Source of the DNA: Streptosporangium becharense
GTDB lineage: Bacteria > Actinomycetota > Actinomycetes > Streptosporangiales > Streptosporangiaceae
Length of the DNA stretch: 64,000 nt
Direction: 5' to 3'
Assembly (NCBI RefSeq): GCF_014204985.1
Contig: NZ_JACHMP010000001.1
Location: 1,922,001 to 1,986,000 of the forward strand
Part shown: in pieces, positions 1 to 8,121 of the stretch
Position numbering within the stretch: the stretch's first letter is position 1
Layout of the letters: the number at the start of each line of letters is the position of its first letter
Program-made: the position numbers and the translations under genes
The notes under the pieces: generated by a model
What the model was told of the DNA's origin: nothing
The model's input: only the letters and a program-made list of their open reading frames with translations
Database searches by the model: none

Positions 1-763
1 TGGGCTTGCCGTCGAGCCGCTCCAGGTCGGCGAGTTCCTTGCCGATCATCTTGCCGACCAGTTCGACCTGGCTCAGTTCGGCGGTGAGGTACTCCCCCAC
101 GAGCCTGCCGTCGCGCAGGATCGTCATCCGGTCGGAGATCTCGTAGACCTGGTCGAGGAAGTGCGAGACGAACAGGATGGCGATCCCCTGTTCCTTGAGC
201 CGCCGCATCACCCGGAACAGCTGTGCGACCTCCCCGGCGTCCAGGCTGGAGGTCGGCTCGTCGAGGATCAGCACCCTGGCGTCGACGGCCACCGCCCTGG
301 CGATCGCGACCATCTGCTGCACGGCCGGCGAGCACGCCGCCAGCGGCGCCGAGACGTCGGCGTCCAGCTCCAGCCGGGCCAGCAGCTCGGCGGCCCTGCG
401 GCGCATCTCCTTCCATCGGATGCGGCCCAGGCGGCGCGGTTCGCGGCCGATGAAGATGTTCTCCGCGACCGAGAGGTTGGCGCAGAGGTTGACCTCCTGG
501 TACACGGTGCTGATCCCGGCGCGCTGCGCCTCCAGGGGGCCGGCGAAGGCGACCCGCGTCCCGGCCAGCTCGATCTCGCCGGCGTCGACGTCGTGGACGC
601 CGGTGAGCACCTTGATGAGCGTCGACTTCCCGGCGCCGTTCTCCCCCATCAGCGCGTGCACCTCACCCGGCAGGAGCCGGAAGTCCACGTCGGTCAGGGC
701 GTTGACGCCCGGGAACTGCTTGCAGATCCCGCTCACCCGCAGGATCGGATCGGGTGCGGCCAT
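1..763 (-). CDS. ytfR: Sugar ABC transporter ATP-binding protein, YtfR-like (partial at window edge)
   Basis: Cytoplasmic ATPase that would energise sugar import with the binding protein encoded just upstream. Translated from the ATG at 763-761, it shows a Walker A motif (GENGAGKST, about residues 40-48), a Q-loop (VYQEV), the atypical signature segment SPAVQQMVAIARA and a Walker B (VLILDEPTSSLD). The atypical signature matches the E. coli YtfR (galactofuranose) subfamily better than RbsA or AraG. A purine-rich ribosome site (GAGGAAAGGGA) precedes the ATG. The gene runs off the left edge, so the second ATPase half and the permeases lie outside. It follows the binding protein by 67 bp in the same direction, consistent with one operon. 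Substrate is inferred from family resemblance. Confidence 0.9.
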   Translation of the reverse strand, partial: MAAPDPILRVSGICKQFPGVNALTDVDFRLLPGEVHALMGENGAGKSTLIKVLTGVHDVDAGEIELAGTRVAFAGPLEAQRAGISTVYQEVNLCANLSVAENIFIGREPRRLGRIRWKEMRRRAAELLARLELDADVSAPLAACSPAVQQMVAIARAVAVDARVLILDEPTSSLDAGEVAQLFRVMRRLKEQGIAILFVSHFLDQVYEISDRMTILRDGRLVGEYLTAELSQVELVGKMIGKELADLERLDGKP

Positions 764-830
764 GCGGCGTCCCTTTCCTCGACGGGGCCGGGCCGCTCCG
801 CGCTCTCGCCCGGAGCGGCCCGCCGGAAGG

Positions 831-1805
831 TCAGTACTGGCGGGTGGGCAGGGCCTGCTTGGCCTGTTCCTGGGTGAAGGTGGTCTCTTCGGTCACCACC
901 CGGGCGGGCACCTGCTCGCCCTTGACGACCTTCTTGGCCAGGTCCATCAGTTGCGGGCCGAGCAGCGGGGAGCACTCGACGATGTAGTTGATCTTCCCGT
1001 CGGCCAGGGCCCGCATGCCGTCCCTGACCGCGTCGATCGTGATGATCTTGATGTCCTTGCCGGGGACCTTGCCCGCACCCTCGATCGCCTCGATCGCACC
1101 AAGTCCCATGTCGTCGTTGTGCGCGTACAGCACGTCGATGTCCGGGTTGGACTTCAGGAACGCCTCCATGACCTCCTTGCCCTTGGCCCGGGTGAAGTCA
1201 CCGGTCTGCGAGGCGACCACCTTGAACTTCGGGTCCGCTCCGATGACCTCGGCGAAACCCGCCTTGCGGTCGTTGGCCGGAGCCGAACCGGTCGTGCCCT
1301 GCAGCTCGACGATGTTCACCGGGTCCTTGGAGTCCCCGTACTCCTCCACCAGCCACTTGCCGGCCTTGCGGCCCTCTTCCACGAAGTCCGAACCGAGGAA
1401 GGTCTTGTAGAGGCTCGTGTCCGTGGAGTCCACGGCGCGGTCGGTGAGGATGACCGGGATCTTCGCGTTCCTGGCCTCCTTCAGCACCGTGTCCCAGCCC
1501 GACTCCACCACCGGTGAGAACGCGATGACGTCGACCTTCTGCTGGATGTACGAGCGGATCGCCTTGATCTGGTTCTCCTGCTTCTGCTGGGCGTCGGAGA
1601 ACTTCAGCTCGATGCCCGCCTTCCCGGCCGCCTCCCGCACCGACGTGGTGTTGGCCGTGCGCCAGCCGCTCTCCGCACCCACCTGGGCGAACCCCATGGT
1701 GATCTTTCCGTCGCCCGCGGCGCCGCTCGATCCTCCGCTGCCGCAGCCGGCCACGGTCAGCACGGTGGCGCCGATGAGTAACAGCGCCGACATCCTCTTG
1801 AACAC
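831..1805 (-). CDS. ytfQ: Sugar ABC transporter substrate-binding lipoprotein, YtfQ-like
   Basis: Periplasmic-type sugar-binding lipoprotein of 324 residues. The N-terminus has a signal peptide ending in a lipobox-like AGCGS around residue 20, so Cys21 would be lipidated. The mature part is a type I periplasmic-binding fold. Segments such as FAQVGAESGWR, QQKQENQIKAIRSY, LQGTTGSAPANDRK and SQTGDFTRAKGKEVME, and YAHNDDMGLGAIEA closely resemble E. coli YtfQ, which binds galactofuranose. The start is GTG with AGAGGA upstream. A perfect LacI-type palindrome lies 17 bp upstream of the start, so repression by the adjacent LacI protein is likely. Furanose specificity is inference. Confidence 0.93.
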   Translation of the reverse strand: MFKRMSALLLIGATVLTVAGCGSGGSSGAAGDGKITMGFAQVGAESGWRTANTTSVREAAGKAGIELKFSDAQQKQENQIKAIRSYIQQKVDVIAFSPVVESGWDTVLKEARNAKIPVILTDRAVDSTDTSLYKTFLGSDFVEEGRKAGKWLVEEYGDSKDPVNIVELQGTTGSAPANDRKAGFAEVIGADPKFKVVASQTGDFTRAKGKEVMEAFLKSNPDIDVLYAHNDDMGLGAIEAIEGAGKVPGKDIKIITIDAVRDGMRALADGKINYIVECSPLLGPQLMDLAKKVVKGEQVPARVVTEETTFTQEQAKQALPTRQY

Positions 1806-1821
1806 GGTGGGGGTCCTCTCT

Positions 1822-1835
1822 TGTTAGCGCTAACA
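1822..1835. promoter_or_regulatory. LacI-family operator upstream of ytfQ
   Basis: TGTTAGCGCTAACA is a perfect 14-bp palindrome centred on CG, the usual form of LacI/GalR operators. It lies between the LacI-family gene and the binding-protein gene, 17 bp before the GTG start. Related sites occur at 2933-2946 and near 3059-3072. Confidence 0.8.
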
Positions 1836-1879
1836 TCACATACTCGATGCGGCACCCTCCCCGCGGGGCCCGCGACGGC

Positions 1880-2902
1880 CTATGAACGGGCCACGGCGGT
1901 GCTGGCCCTGGCCACGAACTCCGGCGGCACGACGTGTCGCTCGTGGGACCACCCGGGCCCCGCCTCCATCTGCCGCAGCAACACCTCGATGCTGTACCTC
2001 CCTACCGCCCCGAAGTCCTGCCTGACGGTGGTCAGCGGAGGCGTGAAGAACTCGGACTCGGGGATGTCGTCGAACCCGACGACACTGATCTGCTCGGGTA
2101 CCCGCACCCCGCGCTCGGCGAAGGCCCGGAGCGTCCCGAGAGCCATCTGGTCGTTGGCCACGAAAACCGCGGTGACGCCCGGGGTCTCCGCCAGGCGCAG
2201 CCCCGCCAGGTATCCGGAGCGCGGGCTCCAGTCGCCGGGCAGCGGCTCGGGGACCGGGCGGCCCGCCGCGGTCAGCGTGGCACGCCAGCCCTGCATCCGC
2301 CCCTCGGCCTCCAGCCAGTCGGAGGGCCCCGCGACGTGCCACACCGTCTCGTGGCCGAGGTCGAGCAGGTGGCGGGTGGCCAGCCGGGCACCCTGGACCT
2401 GCTCGACGCTGACCACCGACACGTCGCCCGCGTGGCCGCCCTCGACGGCGACGACGGGGACACCGGTGGGCATGCCGGTGAGCGCCTGGGCCGCCGAGCG
2501 CTGCGGCGCGACCACGACGACGCCATCGACCCCCTGCTCGGCCAGGTAGTCGAGAGCGTCGCGCACCCCGTCCCGGTCGATGGTCCGGAGGCTGACCATG
2601 CTGACGAAGTAGCCCGCCGCCCTGGCGGCCCGCTCTATGCCGTAGACCGTGCTGGCCGGGCCGTACAGGGTGGTGTCGAAGCTGACCACGCCGAGCGTGC
2701 GCGTGTGCCTGGTGACGAGGGCTCGGGCGACCATGTTGCGGCGGTAGCCCAGCTGCTGGATGGCCTGCAGCACCCGGTCGCGGGTCTCGGCGCGCACGTT
2801 GGGGTGGCCGTTGAGGACCCGCGAGACCGTCTGGTGCGACACGCCGGCACGCACGGCCACGTCGGCCATCACCGGCTGGCGGCGGTCCTGGCTCGGGCTC
2901 AC
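1880..2902 (-). CDS. LacI/GalR-family transcriptional regulator
   Basis: DNA-binding repressor of 340 residues. The N-terminal helix-turn-helix with hinge is clear (MADVAVRAGVSHQTVSRVLNG, about residues 12-32, then an LGYRRNMVARAL hinge near 51-62). It is followed by a periplasmic-binding-protein-like sensor domain ending in the typical VVGFDDIPESEFFTPPLTTVRQD segment. The GTG start at 2902 has GAGGAGA just upstream. The gene is co-oriented with ytfQ and ytfR and very probably controls them. A TGTGAGCGTTAACA site 31 bp upstream of its own start suggests autoregulation. The effector is probably the transported sugar or a derivative (inference). Confidence 0.92.
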   Translation of the reverse strand: MSPSQDRRQPVMADVAVRAGVSHQTVSRVLNGHPNVRAETRDRVLQAIQQLGYRRNMVARALVTRHTRTLGVVSFDTTLYGPASTVYGIERAARAAGYFVSMVSLRTIDRDGVRDALDYLAEQGVDGVVVVAPQRSAAQALTGMPTGVPVVAVEGGHAGDVSVVSVEQVQGARLATRHLLDLGHETVWHVAGPSDWLEAEGRMQGWRATLTAAGRPVPEPLPGDWSPRSGYLAGLRLAETPGVTAVFVANDQMALGTLRAFAERGVRVPEQISVVGFDDIPESEFFTPPLTTVRQDFGAVGRYSIEVLLRQMEAGPGWSHERHVVPPEFVARASTAVARS

Positions 2903-2932
2903 GGGATCTCCTCACGATGGCTTCGCACCGAC

Positions 2933-2946
2933 TGTGAGCGTTAACA
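2933..2946. promoter_or_regulatory. LacI-type operator in front of the lacI-family gene
   Basis: TGTGAGCGTTAACA shares its core with the perfect palindrome at 1822-1835 (11 of 14 positions) and lies 31 bp before the regulator's GTG. It is probably an autoregulatory site. Confidence 0.65.
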
Positions 2947-3058
2947 AGCCCTCTCGTCAAGCTCCTGTCACATTACGGTCCGATCACGCGGGAATCGTCG
3001 CCAAGGGGCTCTTGACGTCACCGCCCACACACGGTTTGAATGGTGGGCACTCGTGGCT

Positions 3059-3072
3059 GTTAACGCTCACAT
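3059..3072. promoter_or_regulatory. Second, weaker LacI-type half-site
   Basis: TTAACGCTCACA within GTTTAACGCTCACA is nearly the reverse complement of the 2933-2946 site. Only the outermost two bases on one side differ. The two sites are about 126 bp apart, or roughly twelve helical turns, a spacing compatible with looping. Confidence 0.45.
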
Positions 3073-3111
3073 CCCGCTGGAGACGTCGCGGCGGCGCCTT
3101 CCTTCCGGAGG

Positions 3112-4095
3112 TCAGTCGGTGTCGTGGGCGATCAGCAGGCCCAGCCGGTCGCCGCGCGGGCTGAGCGCGCCGACGGCGAGCTCCTGGTCCACCCAGTAGC
3201 GCTCCCGCCGCGTGACCCGGAACGCCAGCCAGTGCCAGCGGGCCGCCAGTTCGTTGACCCGGTGCACGGACGCGTCCCCGGGGGCCCCGACCAGACCGGC
3301 CACCGAGCGCCAGACCGCCACCCTGCCGTAGCCGCCGCGCAGCCCCACCTCGTAGGTGGCGTTCCGGTAGGCCGCGGTGAGCAGGTCGGCCACCACCGAC
3401 TCCAGGCCGGTCCGCACGCCGTTGAGCACGACCCCCTCCCGCAGCCCCCCTGGCAGGAACCGGTTGACCGCCATCGGCGCGAGAAGGTCCGCCGGGGCGA
3501 CGTGCCGGGGAAGCCTCATCAACGTCGCGAGGGTGGGCCCCCAGTGCGCGACCGCCGCGACGATCAGCTTCGGGTCGCCGCCGTCGACGATGTCCTCCGG
3601 ACGGGCGGCGGCGGCCTTCTTCCGGTCGGGGCTGCCGGTCGGACGAGTGGAGAGGGCCGAGACGTCGGGCGGTTCCGAAGGCTCGGGCACGTGGACGGTC
3701 CAGATGCCATCCCACCTGGGGGCGTCGTACACGGGCACGTTCAACCGGCGTTCGCCCCTGCTCCGCTTCAGCGGCAGCCCGGCCAGGGGGTGGCCCAGTT
3801 CCCGGAGTCTTTCGGCGCACCGCACCGCGGCGGGCACCCGGGAGAGCCGCATCCCGCGGAGCACCAACTCCTGGAGCAGGCATGCCTGCAGCTCGGCCCA
3901 CACGTCCGTCCGCACCGGGAGGAGATCGAAGATCGGGAGCAGCCGGCGGCCCGGCCGCTTGTCGGCCAGCACCGCGGCCAGATCGCGGACGAGCAGCCGG
4001 TCGCGGTACTCGCGGTGGATCACCTCGGCCAGCGGCTCCGGGTCGCCGGGGACGAGGGCGAGCACGGGCTCGTACGGGGCGGGACGGGACGTCAT
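3112..4095 (-). CDS. Uncharacterised protein, 327 aa
   Basis: I do not recognise a characterised family. The chosen ATG at 4095 has GGAGCGGGGG upstream. An in-frame extension to 4338 exists but only translates the 42-bp repeats, so I reject it. The protein has no signal peptide or clear membrane segment. It has an N-terminal helical part (LAEVIHREYRDRLLVRDLAAV), a basic linker around residues 165-180 and a C-terminal part rich in W and R (ARWHWLAFRVTRRERYWVDQE) ending LGLLIAHDTD. A degenerate copy of its last 30 or so codons lies at 4424-4515, so the gene was once duplicated in tandem. It resembles uncharacterised DUF proteins of actinomycetes; no function is assigned. Confidence 0.7.
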   Translation of the reverse strand: MTSRPAPYEPVLALVPGDPEPLAEVIHREYRDRLLVRDLAAVLADKRPGRRLLPIFDLLPVRTDVWAELQACLLQELVLRGMRLSRVPAAVRCAERLRELGHPLAGLPLKRSRGERRLNVPVYDAPRWDGIWTVHVPEPSEPPDVSALSTRPTGSPDRKKAAAARPEDIVDGGDPKLIVAAVAHWGPTLATLMRLPRHVAPADLLAPMAVNRFLPGGLREGVVLNGVRTGLESVVADLLTAAYRNATYEVGLRGGYGRVAVWRSVAGLVGAPGDASVHRVNELAARWHWLAFRVTRRERYWVDQELAVGALSPRGDRLGLLIAHDTD

Positions 4096-4209
4096 GAGAT
4101 CCCCCGCTCCATCCGCCGCCGTCGCGCGGACGGAGCGGAGCCGGCCCGGGTCGCCCCAGGACGACCGGGCCCGCAAAGGACTGTCACGGTGCCGATCACA
4201 ACAGGGAAC

Positions 4210-4222
4210 GTACATTCTGTAC
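4210..4222. promoter_or_regulatory. Short inverted repeat upstream of the 3112-4095 gene
   Basis: GTACATTCTGTAC has two 5-bp arms around a 3-bp centre. It lies 115 bp upstream of the start, in a stretch less GC-rich than its surroundings. It may be an operator or part of a promoter, but nothing ties it to a known regulator. Confidence 0.3.
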
Positions 4223-4242
4223 ATCCAGCGGGAAACCGGAAC

Positions 4243-4326
4243 CACGACCGGCCCCGGACGCACCACGGAGGGACCCTGGTGGGCCACGACCGGCCCCGGA
4301 CGCACCACGGAAGGACCCCGCTGGGC
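4243..4326. repeat. Two tandem 42-bp repeats
   Basis: Two near-identical copies, at 4243-4284 and 4285-4326, begin CACGACCGGCCCCGGACGCA. They differ at a few positions. They are open in one frame but have no ribosome site, and I treat them as non-coding. Confidence 0.85.
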
Positions 4327-4423
4327 CACGGCGGACACCGGACACCGGACGGCGAACCGCGCTCACCGCTCCCGGGAAGACCGGCGGGCATCCAAAGGCG
4401 CGCCGCCGGCCGGCTCCGGCGGA

Positions 4424-4515
4424 TCAGTCGGCGTCCGTGTCGGGCAACAGACCCAGGCCGTCGCCCCGCGGGCCGAGCGCGCCGACGGCGATCCTGGTAC
4501 CAGCGGTAAGCGGCG
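4424..4515 (-). pseudogene. C-terminal remnant of a paralogue of the 3112-4095 gene
   Basis: Read on the minus strand, this ends RIAVGALGPRGDGLGLLPDT plus a stop. It aligns with ELAVGALSPRGDRLGLLIAHDTD, the C-terminus of the gene at 3112-4095. Homology continues upstream (YRWYQD against ERYWVDQE), but only after a 2-base deletion shifts the frame. The rest of the duplicate is gone. This shows a tandem duplication followed by decay. Confidence 0.8.
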
Positions 4516-4549
4516 CCTCTGCTACCCGGCGTCCGCCCCGGTGACAGCG

Positions 4550-5056
4550 ATGTGGATCGTGCTCGCCGCAGCCCGCCGCTCCCGGGCCGCCGCGATGACC
4601 GTCATCCCCGCCGACGTCCCCCTACCCGACGCTGGGCTGGCGGTGACCTTCGCTGGGCACCTGCACGCGATACGGTGCCGTCGCGGTCTGTACGGGGCGT
4701 GCGTGACGAGCCCTGTCGCGCCGCCGCTGCCCGGCCCGCACCTGTGCCGGGTGCCGCACCCGGTCACCGTCGAGGGGCCCGAGCGCACGTGGCGGGACAC
4801 GGTGGTGTGGGAGGCCATGACCACCGACCGGTTCCACGCCTGGCACAGCGGCGGCTTCGTGGACCTGGGGGAGCTCGAAGCGCGTCTGCCGCACCCGCTC
4901 ACGCTGCGCGGCGCGATCCGCGACGGCACCCTGCCCGACACGCCGCAGGCTCTTCTCCTACGGAACCTGCTGCGGACCCGGTACCTGTCGATCCGGCTGG
5001 TGTTACAGCATCCGCACGTGTTCAACCCCTTGATCGATCTCATGGAGGCATCGTGA
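4550..5056 (+). CDS. Uncharacterised protein, 168 aa, head of a decayed exporter locus
   Basis: The reading frame ends at 5056 and overlaps the start of the methyltransferase fragment (GTGA), suggesting translational coupling. The start is uncertain: GTG 4541, ATG 4550 and ATG 4595 all lack a good ribosome site. It is an acidic-to-neutral soluble protein with Cys residues near the middle (CRRGLYGACVTSP) and a C-terminal segment RTRYLSIRLVLQHPHVFNPL. I do not recognise the family. Its position upstream of a methyltransferase and an ABC exporter suggests a small specialised-metabolite or peptide locus, but no precursor or synthetase is visible. Confidence 0.55.
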   Translation: MWIVLAAARRSRAAAMTVIPADVPLPDAGLAVTFAGHLHAIRCRRGLYGACVTSPVAPPLPGPHLCRVPHPVTVEGPERTWRDTVVWEAMTTDRFHAWHSGGFVDLGELEARLPHPLTLRGAIRDGTLPDTPQALLLRNLLRTRYLSIRLVLQHPHVFNPLIDLMEAS

Positions 5057-5454
5057 CCAACAGTTGGACGTCGGACTCCGGGGCTGACCTGGCCACCGGG
5101 TACGCCCGCCACGCCGGCACGCTGCGCGGCGCGCTGCGTCACGCCCTGGTCGCCCGCGCGCTGCGTGAGCACCTGCCCGCCGAACCGCAGCGGGTCCTGG
5201 ACGTGGGCGGCGGCGACGCCCACCAGGCGGTGCCGCAGCCGGTCCTGCGCACCCTGATCCAGCCGCCGCGGCCGATCACTCGTTTTGCCACCCGCGTCCA
5301 CCACATCACCGACGACGAGCCCCACGGTCCGGCGGTGAGCTACTGCGTGGACACGGCACCGGGGAGGACAGCAAGACCTGGTCCGGGCGTGGAGCCTATG
5401 GCCGGACAGCCTGTGCCGCCTCCGGCGCGCGAGGAAAATGTCGGCGCCATCTGA
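5053..5454 (+). pseudogene. Truncated SAM-dependent methyltransferase
   Basis: It starts at GTG 5053, overlapping the stop of the previous gene. The N-terminal 50 or so residues look like a class I methyltransferase: a tetratricopeptide-like helical lead and the SAM-binding motif I (RVLDVGGGDAHQAV, about residues 45-58). After this the expected Rossmann strands are absent. The frame continues as Pro- and Arg-rich sequence without motifs to a stop at residue 133, about half the usual length. An internal deletion is the simplest explanation. The product is unlikely to be an active methyltransferase. Confidence 0.65.
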
Positions 5455-5516
5455 GACCGTTACCCACAGCACAATCACGAGCACCAACCGTCACCATCAA
5501 GAGAGGTGATGCACCT

Positions 5517-5660
5517 ATGCAGGCCCGCGGCGCCGGCACCGGGAATCCACGGAACGGCTCTGCCCCACCACCCCCACCGCTGGCGATCACCTCGCCGACG
5601 CGGCGCACCGCGCCTTCGCCCCCACCGGTCAACCCCCGACACTGGAACAGGAGCCGCTGA
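5517..5660 (+). CDS. Possible 47-aa Pro/Arg-rich small ORF before the ABC exporter
   Basis: ATG 5517 is preceded by GAGAGGTG at a good distance. The frame ends at TGA 5658-5660, two bases before the exporter's GTG at 5662, an arrangement suited to coupled translation. The peptide is rich in Pro, Arg and Gly and has no recognisable leader or core motif. Another frame over the same bases (HLADAAHRAFAPTG..., running into the exporter start) also looks protein-like, so this could be the tail of a decayed gene. It is either a translated leader or a relic. Confidence 0.35.
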   Translation: MQARGAGTGNPRNGSAPPPPPLAITSPTRRTAPSPPPVNPRHWNRSR

Positions 5661-5661
5661 C

Positions 5662-7578
5662 GTGGCTGACGAGACAGCCGTCACCGACAACGAGGTCACC
5701 CCCCGGCAGCACGGCGAAGAACTGACGTTCAACTTCAGTGGCGGCGACACCGCCGAATTGGCCCGGCACCTGACCGGGCGCAGCCTGGCCGCCCGCCTGC
5801 CGGCGCTGGTGCGCCGCTCCTTCGCCCTGGCCTGGGCCGTGGACCGGCGCTCGACGATCGCCCTGCTGGCCTGCCAGGTGATCTCCGGCCTGCTGGAGGC
5901 GCTCGGCCTGTTCGCCACCACGGCGGCGCTCAGCGCGCTGATCCAGTCCGCCCACGACCTCGCGAACCTGGTCGCGGCCCTGCCGTCGGTGGCGGTGCTG
6001 GCCGGGGCTGCCGGGCTGCGCGCGGTGCTCGGGATCGCGATCCAGGCACTGTCGAACCGGCTCGGTCCGCGGATCTCCCGGGAGGCGGAGTACCGCATGC
6101 TCCACGCGGCCACCGGCGCCGAGATGGCCGCCTACGACCATCCCGGGTTCAACGACCGCTACGACAAGGCCGACCGGGGTGTCGAGGTCAGCCGCGACAT
6201 GATCGGCCAGTCGCAGAACCTGGTGTCCTCGGCGGCCACGCTGGCCGCCGCGGCCGTGGTCGTCGCCGCGCTGGCACCGATCCTGCTGCCGCTGCTGGTG
6301 CTGACCGCGGTGCCGCAGGCGCTGGCGTCGGTCGCGGGCGAGCGCGTCACCTACCTGGCGACGCTGCGGACCTTCCATGACCGGCGGATGCTGAGCATGC
6401 TGCGCTGGCACCTGTCCCACAAGGAACAGGCCGACCAGATCCGCACCGACACCCTGGCCCCCTACCTGCTGGACAAGTACCGGGCCAGCGGCGCGCGGGT
6501 GGACCGCACCGTCGACGAGGCCGCCTGGCAGCGCGCCAAGATCAGCCTGCTGGGATCAGCCGTCAGCGGCCTGGCCGCCGCGCTGATGTGGGCCGGGGTG
6601 ATGGTGCTGCTCGGCACCGGCGCCATCGGCGCGGCCGTCGCCGGCACGCTGGTGTTCGCGCTGCGCTCGGCCGCCGGCGGGCTGCACGGCATCGTCGGCT
6701 ACGGCACCGACCTGATGCGCACCGGCCGGTACCTGGACGACTGGGAGGAGTTCATCGCCGAGGCGGGCGGGCAGCGGCTGGATCGCGGAAGCATCGTGCC
6801 GGGCCGTCCCCGGCATGTCGCCCTGCACCAGGTCACCTACCGCTACCCCGAGGCCGACCAGGACACCCTGCACGAGGTGGACTTCGAGGTCCGCCAAGGG
6901 GAGATCGTCGCCGTGGTCGGCGAGAACGGCTCCGGCAAGACCACCCTGATGAAACTGCTGTCCGGCCTCAACCTCCCCACCGCCGGGGTGGTCACCTGGG
7001 ACGGTGTCAGCACCCGCGACCTGGACCCGCACGCGTTGTGGCGGCAGTGCGCGGTCGTGCCGCAGGAGTTCGCCCGCTGGCCGATGACCGCCCGGGAGAA
7101 CATCACCCTCGGCCAGCCCCGCCCCGAGGCCGACGACGCGGTACGGCGCGCGGCGGTCACCAGCGGCGCCGACGCGGTGATCGCGGTGCTGCGCAGCGGA
7201 CTGAACACGCTGCTGGCCCGCGAATGGTGGGGCGGGGTGGCCCTGTCGTCGGGCCAGTGGCAGCGCATCGCGGGCGCCCGCGCGATCCACCGCGACGCCG
7301 GTCTGCTGGTGATGGACGAGCCCACCTCCGACCTGGACGCACGCGCCGAGCACCGGATTTTCACCGGGCTGCGCGAGCTCGCGAAGGACCGGGCGGTCGT
7401 CCTGGTCACTCACAACCTGTCCAACACGATGGTCGCCGACCGGATCGTGGTCATGGAAGCCGGACGCGTCATCGACCGGGGGACGTTCACGGAGCTGACG
7501 GCCCGGCCCGGACTGTTTCGCGACCTATGGCTGTTGCAGCGAGATCGCGTGAACCCTCACTCGCAGGAGAAGGCGTGA
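5662..7578 (+). CDS. ABC transporter, fused permease and ATPase (exporter type)
   Basis: Half-size exporter of 638 residues with an N-terminal membrane domain and a C-terminal nucleotide-binding domain. There are about five to six hydrophobic segments in the first 340 residues. The ATPase half shows Walker A (GENGSGKTT), a Q-loop (VVPQEF), a signature degenerated to LSSGQWQRIAGARA, Walker B (LLVMDEPTSDLD) and the H-loop (VLVTHN). The GTG start at 5662 has AGGAG upstream; the frame is also open further upstream. It would act in the cytoplasmic membrane as a dimer. Related proteins export peptides or lipophilic metabolites. The neighbouring biosynthetic genes look eroded, so its present substrate is unknown. 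Confidence 0.85.
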   Translation: MADETAVTDNEVTPRQHGEELTFNFSGGDTAELARHLTGRSLAARLPALVRRSFALAWAVDRRSTIALLACQVISGLLEALGLFATTAALSALIQSAHDLANLVAALPSVAVLAGAAGLRAVLGIAIQALSNRLGPRISREAEYRMLHAATGAEMAAYDHPGFNDRYDKADRGVEVSRDMIGQSQNLVSSAATLAAAAVVVAALAPILLPLLVLTAVPQALASVAGERVTYLATLRTFHDRRMLSMLRWHLSHKEQADQIRTDTLAPYLLDKYRASGARVDRTVDEAAWQRAKISLLGSAVSGLAAALMWAGVMVLLGTGAIGAAVAGTLVFALRSAAGGLHGIVGYGTDLMRTGRYLDDWEEFIAEAGGQRLDRGSIVPGRPRHVALHQVTYRYPEADQDTLHEVDFEVRQGEIVAVVGENGSGKTTLMKLLSGLNLPTAGVVTWDGVSTRDLDPHALWRQCAVVPQEFARWPMTARENITLGQPRPEADDAVRRAAVTSGADAVIAVLRSGLNTLLAREWWGGVALSSGQWQRIAGARAIHRDAGLLVMDEPTSDLDARAEHRIFTGLRELAKDRAVVLVTHNLSNTMVADRIVVMEAGRVIDRGTFTELTARPGLFRDLWLLQRDRVNPHSQEKA

Positions 7579-7782
7579 CGGCCGACCCCGATCAGTCAAC
7601 AGCCGGGCGTGGGAGCGGTACAACCGCCACCAGCTGCGCCAAGGGACGATCTCCCCGAAGCCCACGCGGATGCCCTCACCGCAGCGGTCCAGAAGGCCGA
7701 AACCCGCCTGCGCACCCTGCTCGCCGCCACCACACCCACGCCCTAGCGTTCAGGAACACGAAAATCGCCCCCCTCCGCGATG

Positions 7783-7799
7783 GCCCCTTTCTAAGGGGC
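7783..7799 (+). terminator. Hairpin downstream of the exporter
   Basis: GCCCCTT and AAGGGGC form a 7-bp stem around a 3-base loop. No T-run follows, as is common in high-GC actinomycetes. It lies about 205 bp after the exporter stop and is the best candidate terminator for that operon. Confidence 0.55.
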
Positions 7800-8038
7800 G
7801 TCGCAACACCCCAGCTTGAGAAATGCGATGGAGTTCGAGATCCGCAAGATCCGGCTCCCCCGGCGCCGGAGGCCCAGGGCCTCACACCGGAGGTGTTCGA
7901 TGCTGAATCAGGCCGGGCCCGCCGTGGCCGGCGGCTTCGGACCGGGCCGCCATCGCGACGGCGTTCATCGGCTGCGCCGCCCGCTGAACCCGTCCCGTGC
8001 CGACCGCTCCGCCCCCCCGTACGTCCTGAGCTCGGAGA

Positions 8039-8076
8039 GCACCCCCGCACCCCCGGGCACGGGGGTGTGGGGGTGC
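8039..8076 (+). promoter_or_regulatory. Long GC hairpin 45 bp upstream of the TerC-like start
   Basis: The arms GCACCCCCGCACCCCCG and CGGGGGTGTGGGGGTGC form a 17-bp stem with one G-U pair and a four-base loop (GGCA). It ends 45 bp before the ATG at 8122, so it may be a 5' leader structure or attenuator of that gene. Alternatively it terminates upstream transcription. Confidence 0.6.
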
Positions 8077-8121
8077 GCGCCAGGGGTACGGCGAGGAGTC
8101 TCGGCGGCAAGGGGGACGCGG

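Larger units (their letters stand above)
7579..8121. other. Gap with coding debris and hairpins before the TerC-like gene
   Basis: No intact gene is visible. Just after the exporter, one frame reads WERYNRHQLRQGTI and, after a shift, DLPEAHADALTAAVQKAETRLRTLLAATTP plus a stop at about 7746. This looks like the remains of a small protein gene. Two hairpins follow, at 7783-7799 and 8039-8076, described separately. The rest of the stretch has no feature I can name. I looked for yybP-ykoY (manganese riboswitch) consensus motifs, common upstream of terC genes, and did not find them. Confidence 0.6.

Noticed and set aside
7900..8121. Possible yybP-ykoY manganese riboswitch before the TerC-like gene
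   Set aside because: The conserved GGGGAGTA-type motifs and paired elements are not found; only a long simple hairpin is present.
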